A stretch of 32,752 bases of DNA from Pseudomonas sp. R5(2019) (lineage in GTDB: Bacteria; Pseudomonadota; Gammaproteobacteria; Pseudomonadales; Pseudomonadaceae). Positions 15,374-23,002 of this stretch are shown piece by piece. The notes beneath the pieces are model-generated. The model was not told the origin of the DNA, did no database searches, and saw only the letters and a list, made by a program, of their open reading frames with translations. Position 1 is the stretch's first letter. The number at the start of each line of letters is the position of its first letter. Position numbers and translations under genes: made by a program. Location of the stretch: assembly GCF_009905435.1 (NCBI RefSeq), contig NZ_JAAAMT010000056.1, forward strand, positions 1 through 32,752, written 5' to 3'.

Positions 15374-16768
15374 TTACAGGTGCGATTCGGCGTATTCGGC
15401 CAGGATCGAGCGCGGCACGCCCTGCAGGGTGATGTGCACGCCGTTGGGGAAGTCCTTGAAGCGCTCGGTCAGGTAAGTCAGGCCCGAGCTGGTTGCGGAC
15501 AGGTAAGGGGTATCGATCTGTGCCAGGTTACCCAGGCAGATCACCTTGGAACCGGCGCCGGCACGGGTGATGATGGTTTTCATCTGGTGCGGAGTGAGGT
15601 TCTGGCATTCGTCGATCAGGATCAGGCTTTGCTGGAAGCTGCGGCCACGGATGTAGTTCAGGGATTTGAACTGCAGTGGGACCTTTTGCAGGATGTAATC
15701 GACGCTGCCATGGGTGTTTTCGTCATCCATGTGCAAGGCTTCGAGGTTATCGGTGATAGCGCCGAGCCAAGGCTCCATTTTTTCGGCTTCGGTGCCTGGC
15801 AAGAAGCCGATTTCCTGGTCCAGGCCCTGCACGCTGCGGGTCGCGATAATGCGCCGGTAGCGTTTGCTGACCATGGTTTGCTCGATGGCCGCGGCCAGCG
15901 CGAGGATAGTTTTACCCGAGCCTGCGGCACCGGTCAGGTTGACCAGGTGGATGTCCGGGTCCAGCAGCGCGAACAGCGCCAGGGCCTGATGAATGTCACG
16001 CGGCTTCAGCCCCCAGGCTTCCTGGTGCAGCAGCGGTTCCTGGTGCAGATCGAGCACCAGCAACTCACAGTCATTGATGCCCTTGATCCAGCCGACGAAT
16101 CCCTGTTCGTCAATGATGAACTCATTGACGTGAACCGCCGGAAGGTTGTCGATAAGTTGCACTTGATGCCAGGTGCGACCATGGTCCTGACGGGTTTCGA
16201 CCTTGCTGACCCGGTCCCAGAACGAACCGGTGACTGTGTGATAGCCCTTCGACAGCAGGGCTACGTCGTCGACCAACTGGTCGGTACTGTAGTCCTCGGC
16301 CGCGATCCCACAGGCACGCGCCTTGAGGCGCATGTTGATGTCTTTGGTGACCAGAACAACGTTCAAGTCCTTGTTGCGCGCGCGCAGGTCGACCAACTGG
16401 TTGATGATGATGTTGTCGTTCAGGTGCTCGGGCAACAGGCGGTTAGGCTCGGTGCGCGGCGTCATCAGGATCGACAGCAGGCCTTTGGGGCCGCTCTTGC
16501 CACGTTGTATCGGAACCCCCTGCTCGACATCGACGGGGGACGCATCGCCCAGGGTCTTGTCGATCAGGCGGATGGCCTGGCGACATTCGGCGGCTACGGA
16601 GTGCTTGCCGTCCTTGAGCTTGTCGAGCTCCTCAAGCACCGTCATCGGGATGGTGACGTGGTGCTCTTCGAAGTTCAGTAACGCGTTCGGGTCGTGTATC
16701 AGAACATTGGTATCGAGCACATAAAGGATTGGCTGGTCGGAAGAATTGGTGCGTCCTTGATCATCCAT
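15374..16768 (-). CDS. PhoH family protein with N-terminal PIN domain
   Basis: Two-domain cytosolic protein of 464 residues. The N-terminal PIN-type nuclease domain shows YVLDTNVLIHD (Asp19), VLEELDKLK (Glu46/47) and LVTKDINMR (Asp143), the usual acidic set. The C-terminal PhoH-type P-loop ATPase shows GAAGSGKT (280-287) and Walker B LILIDECQN (382-390). PIN-PhoH proteins have RNA-unwinding and cleaving activity in studied cases; the cellular role in Pseudomonas is unsettled. ATG 16768 has AGGTGA 7 nt upstream. It is followed by a good terminator, so it is probably monocistronic. Confidence 0.92.
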   Translation of the reverse strand: MDDQGRTNSSDQPILYVLDTNVLIHDPNALLNFEEHHVTIPMTVLEELDKLKDGKHSVAAECRQAIRLIDKTLGDASPVDVEQGVPIQRGKSGPKGLLSILMTPRTEPNRLLPEHLNDNIIINQLVDLRARNKDLNVVLVTKDINMRLKARACGIAAEDYSTDQLVDDVALLSKGYHTVTGSFWDRVSKVETRQDHGRTWHQVQLIDNLPAVHVNEFIIDEQGFVGWIKGINDCELLVLDLHQEPLLHQEAWGLKPRDIHQALALFALLDPDIHLVNLTGAAGSGKTILALAAAIEQTMVSKRYRRIIATRSVQGLDQEIGFLPGTEAEKMEPWLGAITDNLEALHMDDENTHGSVDYILQKVPLQFKSLNYIRGRSFQQSLILIDECQNLTPHQMKTIITRAGAGSKVICLGNLAQIDTPYLSATSSGLTYLTERFKDFPNGVHITLQGVPRSILAEYAESHL

Positions 16769-17108
16769 ACTCGGTCACCTTTGTGGGGTCAGACGACGCA
16801 ATACCAGTGCAGTGCTGCGCCGTGGAGTGACCGCCGTCTCGGGTCTGTCCCGTTTCGTCGCGGGGGACCAGAGTTGCAAACCAAAATGGGCCGGGTCAGG
16901 ACGCCACCTGTGTTGCAGGGTTCGGCGGTCTGTCTTCGTAATACCGCAAAAACCATGACGAAAAAAAGCACTTTGACGCTTTTTTGAAGTTTATTTTTCC
17001 GGTTGACGAATATCGCTTGGCGGTATGGAAAAGCACCGGTACAGTCAGAAGTTCACCTGCCCCGGGTTCTCTGGAAAGTTTATTCCAGAAACCGCTGAAC
17101 CCCTCTAT
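16769..17108. other. 340-bp intergenic region upstream of phoH
   Basis: Contains the likely terminator of the deacetylase-like gene (16961-16985) and presumably the phoH promoter, for which I see no clear boxes. A 7-bp stem, TCTGGAA (17070-17076) with TTCCAGA (17083-17089), lies just after the deacetylase stop codon. No gene is evident. Confidence 0.45.
16961..16985 (-). terminator. Possible terminator of the deacetylase-like gene
   Basis: An AT-rich 8-bp stem (AAAAAAGC with GCTTTTTT) around an 8-nt loop ends in seven T on the minus strand. The stem is weak, with only two GC pairs, and lies about 125 bp after the stop codon, so the call is tentative. Confidence 0.45.
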
Positions 17109-18242
17109 TCAGCGCCTCCTGGCAAAATCCCGACAGTCTTCCCAACCAATCCCGCTTTGCGCCGTTTGCTTGAGCAACCAGGGCAAAATCGTCTGCGCAC
17201 TGGCCTGGCTGTCATGCAGCTGGATCACCCCGCGGCGCCACAGCAGCATCAGGCTCAGCACCCGCTCACCCGCTTGTTGGGCATTGATCTGGTTGTTGTT
17301 GTCCTGGGCGTCGATATCCCAGAGCACCACCTGCAGTTGCTGGCTGCTGAAGAACGGCTGGGCATCGGCCCGACGCTGGCCATAAGGTGGCCGGAACAGG
17401 GGCACGAAATTCTCCGGCAAATCACCCTGCACCTGCGCCACGCTGCGCAACACCGAGGCCTGCCAGTCCTTCCACTGGCCATGCGAGCGGTATTGCCAAC
17501 CCTGCACGCCCACACACTGACCTTTGTACAGCGCCCCAAGCGCTTGCAGCGAGGTCGTTTCGCGGCGAACTTGCACGCTGTTGCCGAGCACGAAGAACAC
17601 TGCGTTCATCTTTTGCCGGCGCAGATAATCGGTAAGGCCGTCAGTGCTGCCGTCCCCCGCGCTGGGGCCGGCTTCGAAGGTCAGCAGAAACAGCCGGTCG
17701 TTGAGCTCGTCGCCATTGCGCTCCAGGTCGGAAAAGCGCGCCACTTCACTGGATATCTGCGGAAACAGCGCGGCCTTGCGCAGCAGTTCGTCGAGATAAC
17801 TCTCATGGAAGACCCGCCCGGCCTGCGCCCAACCGGCATAAAAGGAATCAGCGCCGATTTCGAAACGGGCCGCCTGCTCGCGCAAGCTGGGCAGATCATC
17901 GATGGCAAAGCAGAACGAGGCATCCTGCGCGCAGCTTTGTTGGGCGGCGTCGTAGTTGTGCCACAAACGCTGCCAGAGGGCCTGGCGCACGCTGTTGATC
18001 GACACCAGGTTGATCTGCCGCAGCCCAAGGCGCGCGGCGAGTGCGGTCTGGTCGAGCCTTTCGCTCTGCGCCAGCGCATGGGCAAAGGTCAGGATCTCGG
18101 CCCGCGAGGCCACATCGAACAGCGCCGGGGTGTTCAGGGCCTCCGGCCAGGTCGTGCGGTCCACACTGGCCACGGGCACCGGTGCAGCACAGGCGGCGCT
18201 ACTCAAGAAGCCCGCCAGCAATAACACAGCAATACGCACCAC
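17109..18242 (-). CDS. Polysaccharide-deacetylase-like protein with degenerate active site
   Basis: Exported protein of 377 residues with a signal peptide (MVRIAVLLLAGFLSSAACAA, cleaved near 20). The N-terminal 180 residues are helical and unassigned. A NodB-like fold follows. The usual TFDDG motif is TFEAGP (188-193), so one metal-site aspartate is replaced by alanine. The expected HSxxH motif reads VQGWQYRSH (246-254). FRPPYG (283-288), WDIDAQD (308-314) and QLHD (341-344) are retained. It may therefore be a non-catalytic or altered carbohydrate-binding relative. The start is GTG 18242, preceded by a G-rich tract. Divergent from yaaA. Confidence 0.82.
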   Translation of the reverse strand: MVRIAVLLLAGFLSSAACAAPVPVASVDRTTWPEALNTPALFDVASRAEILTFAHALAQSERLDQTALAARLGLRQINLVSINSVRQALWQRLWHNYDAAQQSCAQDASFCFAIDDLPSLREQAARFEIGADSFYAGWAQAGRVFHESYLDELLRKAALFPQISSEVARFSDLERNGDELNDRLFLLTFEAGPSAGDGSTDGLTDYLRRQKMNAVFFVLGNSVQVRRETTSLQALGALYKGQCVGVQGWQYRSHGQWKDWQASVLRSVAQVQGDLPENFVPLFRPPYGQRRADAQPFFSSQQLQVVLWDIDAQDNNNQINAQQAGERVLSLMLLWRRGVIQLHDSQASAQTILPWLLKQTAQSGIGWEDCRDFARRR

Positions 18243-18376
18243 GATTTCCCCCCCGATTCGCTGCGCACTATAGACCCGGCGCCCTTCATCCGAAAACCGT
18301 CGCTATTGCCCTGATAGCTGGAGCTCGACGGCCCTGCCCCGTAAACTCCGCGCCACGCATAAAGGAGCCGACTTAC

Positions 18377-19156
18377 ATGTTGACGGTGATCTCCCCCGCC
18401 AAAACCCTCGATTTCGACACCAAGCCTGTCACCCAGCGCTTTACCCAGCCGCAGTACCTGGACCATTCCCAGGAACTGATCCTGCAGCTGCGCGAGCTTA
18501 CGCCTGTACAAATCAGTGAGCTGATGCACCTGTCCGACAAACTTGCTGGCCTGAATGCCGCCCGTTTCGGCAGCTGGACCCCGGCCTTCACCCCGGAAAA
18601 CGCCAAGCAGGCACTGCTGGCCTTCAAGGGCGATGTGTACACGGGCCTGGCCGCTGAGACCCTCAGCGAAGACGACTTCAGTTACGCCCAGGATCACCTG
18701 CGCATGCTGTCGGGCCTCTACGGCCTGCTGCGCCCGCTGGACCTGATGCAGCCGTATCGTCTGGAAATGGGCACCAAACTGGTCAACGCCCGCGGCAAGG
18801 ACCTTTACGCCTTCTGGGGCACGCGCATCAGCGAGTGGCTGAACGAGGCGCTGGCCGACCAGGGCGACGATATTCTCCTGAACCTGGCCAGCACCGAGTA
18901 CTTCTCAGCGGTGAAGCGTTCGGCGCTCAACGCCCGGATCATCAACACCGAATTCCGTGATTTCAAGAACGGCCAGTACAAGATCATCAGCTTCTACGCC
19001 AAAAAGGCGCGCGGCATGATGAGCCGCTTCGTGATCCAGGAACGCATCAACGACCCTGAGCAGCTCAAGCAGTTTGATGTTCAGGGTTACTACTACAGTG
19101 CCGAGCAGTCCAGGCCGGATACCCTGGTGTTTTTGCGCGACCACCCTGAAGTGTGA
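18377..19156 (+). CDS. yaaA: Peroxide stress protein YaaA
   Basis: DUF328/YaaA protein of 259 residues. In Escherichia coli, YaaA lowers intracellular free iron and limits DNA damage during hydrogen peroxide stress. It begins MLTVISPAKTLDFDTK and contains the family segments SGLYGLLRPLDLMQPYRLEMGTKL-like (about 115-138) and FYAKKARGMMSRF (210-222). ATG 18377 has AAGGAG 11 nt upstream. An open frame continues upstream to 18041, but it overlaps the divergent deacetylase gene and is a shadow. Monocistronic, convergent with the toxin genes. Confidence 0.94.
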   Translation: MLTVISPAKTLDFDTKPVTQRFTQPQYLDHSQELILQLRELTPVQISELMHLSDKLAGLNAARFGSWTPAFTPENAKQALLAFKGDVYTGLAAETLSEDDFSYAQDHLRMLSGLYGLLRPLDLMQPYRLEMGTKLVNARGKDLYAFWGTRISEWLNEALADQGDDILLNLASTEYFSAVKRSALNARIINTEFRDFKNGQYKIISFYAKKARGMMSRFVIQERINDPEQLKQFDVQGYYYSAEQSRPDTLVFLRDHPEV

Positions 19157-19199
19157 ACTCAGGGCAAGCCGCATCGCGTACAGAAACGCTGGCCACATG

Positions 19200-19232
19200 T
19201 GCCGCGAAGCCCGGATCAGGGGCTTCGCGGCA
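19200..19232. terminator. Hairpin between convergent yaaA and the toxin genes
   Basis: A 13-bp perfect stem (19200-19212 with 19220-19232, TGCCGCGAAGCCC and complement) has a 7-nt loop. It lies 43 bp after yaaA and 13 bp after the toxin A stop codon on the other strand. No strong U-tract follows on either strand; it may be a bidirectional terminator. Confidence 0.6.
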
Positions 19233-19245
19233 TTAATGTGTAGGG

Positions 19246-19974
19246 TCAATAACAGCGAAACGGATTGTTGCGTGCCGAAAAATCAATACCCCAGCGGCCG
19301 CTGTTAAGTTCGACGTCATACCCCTTGATAAGGACTTCGCGCTGGATTTCTTCCCAGCTGACCGGCCGGATGGCATCTGCGGCAGCCACAGGAATGAGCT
19401 TGTCCAGTGCAATGGACGACAGATAATACAAGTCAGATCGATTGCCGACCTTACCGACTTTGCTGTATTCGAACAGGTCGACCAGGTCTCCGGCAGAGAG
19501 AGCACAATGTCCATATACCATATGGACCTGGTAAATATTGAAGACACCCGGCCCCTTCAATTTCAGCTCGCGCTTCTGAGTGGTGGAACTTGACCACGTC
19601 TCGGTCGTGCTGAAGCCCACTTTTATTTCCGAAGACACGTTAACCACACTAATGCCTGCCGACACCGAGTAACTCGCTTCCAATTGAAAACCAAATGACT
19701 TACTGAAGCCTTTGGTCACATCAACACTCTGGGTTTGCTCTACGTTATTGGGCACGGGCAAGGTATCCACATGCACCAGGTAGGCCATGACAGGCACCGT
19801 ATACGTTGCCCACGACTGCCCGCCGATGGTCACATCTCCATACACCGTGTTACCCAGGACCATGCAGCCTTTTTGTACCTTGCCCTCCCCATATAAAAAG
19901 CTATCGATTTCGTAAGACCCCCTTTTAAATGGAAAGTCGGCAATGTCCTTGCAGCGTTTCTCCCAATTATTCAT
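19246..19974 (-). CDS. Monalysin-like beta-pore-forming toxin (paralog A)
   Basis: 242-residue protein that I recognise as a homolog of monalysin, the aerolysin-type pore-forming toxin that Pseudomonas entomophila uses against insect gut cells. Diagnostic segments: GSYEIDSFLYG (19-29), KGCMVLGNTVYGD (35-47), WATYTVPVMAYLVHVDT (55-71), an amphipathic stretch with alternating polar and hydrophobic residues (98-135) that fits the membrane hairpin, KGPGVFNIYQVHMVYGHCALSAG (140-162), and C-terminal WGIDFSARNNPFRCY. There is no Sec signal peptide. Only about 17 residues precede the core, against about 45 in monalysin, so the propeptide seems absent. It follows paralog B after 69 bp. Weak ribosome-binding site (AGG). 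Confidence 0.85.
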   Translation of the reverse strand: MNNWEKRCKDIADFPFKRGSYEIDSFLYGEGKVQKGCMVLGNTVYGDVTIGGQSWATYTVPVMAYLVHVDTLPVPNNVEQTQSVDVTKGFSKSFGFQLEASYSVSAGISVVNVSSEIKVGFSTTETWSSSTTQKRELKLKGPGVFNIYQVHMVYGHCALSAGDLVDLFEYSKVGKVGNRSDLYYLSSIALDKLIPVAAADAIRPVSWEEIQREVLIKGYDVELNSGRWGIDFSARNNPFRCY

Positions 19975-20043
19975 GACACTTACCTGCTCAAATAGATGAT
20001 CTTCAATGACCGCGAGGCCCTGATAAAAAGTTGCCCAACAGGA

Positions 20044-20766
20044 TCAGTAACACCGGTATTTGTTCTTGCTTGAAGAAAAGTCAAATGCCCATTCACCCGC
20101 GTTTTGACTCGCCGAATAGCCGTCCATCAAAACACGGCGCTGCACCTCCCCCCAGGACTGCGGCCTGATGGCGCGCGCTGAACTGACAGCGACCACTTTG
20201 CTGGTTGCAACAGCCGAGAGAAAAATAATATCCCGACGAGCACCTTGGGAACGCTCTTTAAACTGCTCAAATGCAGCTGCACAGGCAGCATCCGCCGACG
20301 TCACGCAATGCGCGTACACGATGTACAACTGATAAATGGAATAGGGCATCGTTTCACACAATGCCAACCTGCGCTGTTGAGTCGTGAAGGGCTGCCATGT
20401 TTCGTTCGGGGCGTACCCCGTCACGATCTCTGACAACACGTTGACCCGCTCAATGCCGTCGACCACTTTGTATTGCGCAGTCATCCGTTGACTGAAGAAT
20501 TCTGCGTGTCCTTTAGCCACCGCCACCACCGTGTCCTCTCCACCGGAGCGTCGGAGGGTGTCCACATGGCTCAAATAGGCATACACAGGCCGCGTGTAGG
20601 CGGGATATTTCCTTGCGTCAATGAATTGGTCTCCATACACGGTGGCACCGTCGACCCAGCAGCCGGCGTGCAATTCATCAGAGCCAATCAAATAGCGCTC
20701 GATCTCATACGAGCCCGTCTGCCGAGGCGTCGTGCTTTCTCCATTCCCACAATCGTTTACGTCCAT
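20044..20766 (-). CDS. Monalysin-like beta-pore-forming toxin (paralog B)
   Basis: 240-residue protein clearly paralogous to the gene after it and to monalysin: GSYEIERYLIG (18-28), AGCWVDGATVYGD (34-46), YPAYTRPVYAYLSHVDTL (54-71), YSIYQLYIVYAHCVTSAD (142-159) and C-terminal WAFDFSSSKNKYRCY. The region matching the membrane hairpin (91-135) is more charged than in paralog A, including VDGIERVN at the presumed tip. I chose ATG 20766 because GGAAGGA lies 6 nt upstream and the length then matches the paralog. The frame stays open for a further 99 codons, to 21063, through atypical sequence. No signal peptide. First gene of the toxin pair. Confidence 0.83.
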   Translation of the reverse strand: MDVNDCGNGESTTPRQTGSYEIERYLIGSDELHAGCWVDGATVYGDQFIDARKYPAYTRPVYAYLSHVDTLRRSGGEDTVVAVAKGHAEFFSQRMTAQYKVVDGIERVNVLSEIVTGYAPNETWQPFTTQQRRLALCETMPYSIYQLYIVYAHCVTSADAACAAAFEQFKERSQGARRDIIFLSAVATSKVVAVSSARAIRPQSWGEVQRRVLMDGYSASQNAGEWAFDFSSSKNKYRCY

Positions 20767-20839
20767 ATAGAGTCCTTCCAGGCAAGGAATTGGCGACTGC
20801 CAACCCTGGGGCCACTCTATTTCAGCCCTCCTCCCTGAA

Positions 20840-21187
20840 TCAGCAGGAGCTATTTCCACACAACCCCATGTGAAAGCTACCGCCCGACAATCGGGTTCTG
20901 CGCACCGCAGTGAGCCCCAAAAATAGATATTTTTTTGACGCCAAAAAAAAATACAAACACACGCCACGCGGTTCACGGCACCCGGATTTTTTAGTTTTTT
21001 TACCATTTGGACAAAATTTTTTTTCCGTAATAGCATAAAAACATCCCACCCCGACTTCGCCATTTATATAAAGGGACCTGCCAGAAAGTGCCATCAGATT
21101 GAAAGCACGATTATCCGGATAATTATTAAAGAAAACTTCACCACCCTTCGCTCCGCTCAGGAACTTATCCCTGTTCTCGTCGCTCAT
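20840..21187 (-). CDS. Doubtful 115-residue hypothetical protein or decayed gene fragment
   Basis: An open frame beginning MSDENRDKFLSGAKGGEVFF, unrelated to anything I recognise, with only a weak GGGT upstream. Its first half reads like a plausible protein (NNYPDNRAFNLMALSGRSLYINGEVG). Its second half runs through long A and T tracts and ends in low-quality sequence. Its 5' end overlaps the candidate algD promoter on the other strand, which argues against it. It could be the start of a gene broken by indels in homopolymers, or simply chance. Confidence 0.25.
   Translation of the reverse strand: MSDENRDKFLSGAKGGEVFFNNYPDNRAFNLMALSGRSLYINGEVGVGCFYAITEKKFCPNGKKTKKSGCREPRGVCLYFFLASKKYLFLGLTAVRRTRLSGGSFHMGLCGNSSC
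20919..21041. promoter_or_regulatory. Cluster of A/T tracts, probable curved DNA
   Basis: Seven tracts of 5-12 A/T bases occur within 123 bp: 20919-20923, 20930-20936, 20943-20951, 20987-20992, 20995-21001, 21013-21024 and 21037-21041. Several are spaced near one or two helical turns. This layout predicts intrinsic bending and may attract nucleoid proteins of the MvaT or IHF kind. Function is inferred. Confidence 0.5.
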
Positions 21188-21188
21188 A
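21161..21188 (+). promoter_or_regulatory. Candidate AlgU (sigma-22) promoter of the alginate operon
   Basis: GAACTT (21161-21166), a 17-bp spacer and TCATA (21184-21188) fit the AlgU/RpoE-type consensus. The spacing equals that of the Pseudomonas aeruginosa algD promoter as I recall it (GAACTT-N17-TCCTA). GAACTT occurs nowhere else between here and algD. Transcription would start near 21195, giving a leader of about 480 nt; a leader of several hundred nt is known for algD in P. aeruginosa. Confidence 0.6.
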
Positions 21189-21677
21189 CTACCCGTAACG
21201 ATTCTCGAGCGTCATGTGAGAGATGACCTACACCGCAAATCGGGACGATCTGGAAGTTATGCCAGACCACGTTGACTCCACGTCACCCCAGTGATCGCAA
21301 AGTTAAACTCAGGAGATGGCGCACCAATATCATCCCCGACACGACCGAGCCATAAAGGTCTCAAGCGTGTTTCCACAAGGCGCAGAGTGGTTGATTGAAA
21401 AGGCTTATAGCCACCACTGAAATGTGAAATGAATGCCTGTACTCGCGGGAAACCGTTCTGACATAAAGACCGGCTACATTCCAGGGCACGTCCCGATTAA
21501 CACGGCCAACGTATGCCCATTACAAGTGCAACTACTTTGCACTCGACTTTTATTATGCCTGCACCGGGCTCAGTGACCGTCAGCGTCACGACTTCCGAGT
21601 GCCCGAATACGGTTGGTTAATTAACCCAGTCTGGCGCTTTAACTAACGCCGGCGTGATAACACATGAGGTGAATGCG

Positions 21678-22994
21678 ATGCGTATCAGCATCTTTGGTTT
21701 GGGTTATGTTGGTGCTGTTTGTGCTGGCTGCCTGTCTGCACGCGGCCATGAAGTGGTGGGCGTGGATATTTCCAAGGCCAAGATCGACCTGATCAACAGC
21801 GGCAAATCGCCGATCGTTGAACCGGGCCTGGAAGAACTTCTGGACCAGGGCATCAAGAGCGGTCGACTGCGCGGCACCACCGACTTTGCCGCCGCCATTC
21901 GCGACACCGATCTGTCGATGCTTTGCGTCGGCACGCCCAGCAAGAAGAACGGCGACCTTGAGCTCAATTACATCGAATCGGTGTGCTGTGAGATCGGTTT
22001 CGCTCTGCGTGACAAAACCACCCGCCACACCATCGTGGTCCGCAGCACCGTGCTGCCGGGCACCGTGAAAAACGTGGTGATCCCGATTCTGGAAGACTGC
22101 TCGGGCAAGAAAGCCGGCGTCGACTTCGGCGTTGCGGTCAACCCTGAATTCCTGCGTGAAAGCACCGCGATCAAGGACTACGACTTCCCGCCGATGACCG
22201 TCATCGGCCAGTTCGACAGCGCCAGCGGCGATGTCCTGCAGTCGCTCTACGAAGAACTCGACGCGCCGATCATCCGCAAGGACATCGAAGTGGCCGAGAT
22301 GATCAAGTATACCTGCAACGTCTGGCACGCCGCCAAGGTGACCTTCGCCAACGAGATCGGCAACATCGCCAAGGCCGTCGGCGTCGATGGCCGTGAAGTG
22401 ATGGACGTGGTCTGCCAGGACAAGTCCCTGAACCTGTCGCAGTACTACATGCGCCCAGGCTTTGCCTTCGGCGGCTCGTGCCTGCCCAAGGACGTGCGTG
22501 CCCTGACCTACCGCGCCAGCACCCTGGACATCGAAGCGCCGCTGCTCAACTCGCTGATGCGCAGCAACGAATCCCAGGTGCAGAACGCCTTCGACATCAT
22601 CGAAAGCCACGACAAGCGCAAAGTTGCCCTGCTTGGCTTGAGCTTCAAGGCCGGCACCGATGACCTGCGTGAAAGCCCGCTGGTGGAACTGGCCGAGAAA
22701 CTGATCGGCAAGGGTTACCAGCTGAGCATCTACGACAGCAACGTCGAGTACGCCCGTGTCCACGGCGCGAACAAGGACTACATCGAGTCAAAGATCCCGC
22801 ACGTTTCCAACCTGCTCAACTCGGACTTCGATCAGGTCATCAACAACTCCGATGTGATCATCCTCGGCAACCGCGACGACAAGTTCCGGGCGCTGGCCCA
22901 AGACGTTCCGCACGGCAAGCAAGTCATCGACCTGGTGGGCTTCATGAGCAAGACCACCAACCCGGCTGCCCGTAGCGAAGGCATCTGCTGGTAA
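21678..22994 (+). CDS. algD: GDP-mannose 6-dehydrogenase AlgD
   Basis: Oxidises GDP-mannose to GDP-mannuronic acid with two NAD+, the committed step of alginate synthesis. 438 residues. N-terminal Rossmann motif GLGYVGAV (7-14), then NPEFLRES (155-162), a catalytic-type lysine in EMIK (210) and the active-site cysteine in GGSCLPKD at residue 268, the same number as in P. aeruginosa. ATG 21678 follows GAGGTGA. An upstream in-frame start at 21654 lacks a ribosome-binding site. First gene of the operon, after a leader of about 480 nt. Confidence 0.97.
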   Translation: MRISIFGLGYVGAVCAGCLSARGHEVVGVDISKAKIDLINSGKSPIVEPGLEELLDQGIKSGRLRGTTDFAAAIRDTDLSMLCVGTPSKKNGDLELNYIESVCCEIGFALRDKTTRHTIVVRSTVLPGTVKNVVIPILEDCSGKKAGVDFGVAVNPEFLRESTAIKDYDFPPMTVIGQFDSASGDVLQSLYEELDAPIIRKDIEVAEMIKYTCNVWHAAKVTFANEIGNIAKAVGVDGREVMDVVCQDKSLNLSQYYMRPGFAFGGSCLPKDVRALTYRASTLDIEAPLLNSLMRSNESQVQNAFDIIESHDKRKVALLGLSFKAGTDDLRESPLVELAEKLIGKGYQLSIYDSNVEYARVHGANKDYIESKIPHVSNLLNSDFDQVINNSDVIILGNRDDKFRALAQDVPHGKQVIDLVGFMSKTTNPAARSEGICW

Positions 22995-23002
22995 GCAGCA
23001 CC

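Larger units (their letters stand above)
20767..21677. other. 911-bp divergent control region between the toxin genes and algD
   Basis: Lower in GC than its surroundings. It contains clustered A/T tracts (20919-21041), an AlgU-type promoter candidate facing algD (21161-21188) and a long algD leader (about 21195-21677). The leader has a 7-bp hairpin, AGTGCAA (21525-21531) with TTGCACT (21537-21543), and a palindrome GGTTAATTAACC (21615-21626). A doubtful minus-strand frame (20840-21187) is listed separately. No repeat or mobile-element end was found. Confidence 0.6.

Noticed and set aside
20044..21063. 339-residue form of toxin B starting at 21063
   Set aside because: ATG 20766 has a much better ribosome-binding site and gives the same length as the paralog. 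The extension is kept only as a separate finding.
21455..21470. CCGTTC at about 21457 as an AlgR site in the algD leader
   Set aside because: Only six of the nine consensus bases match, and it lies downstream of the presumed transcription start.
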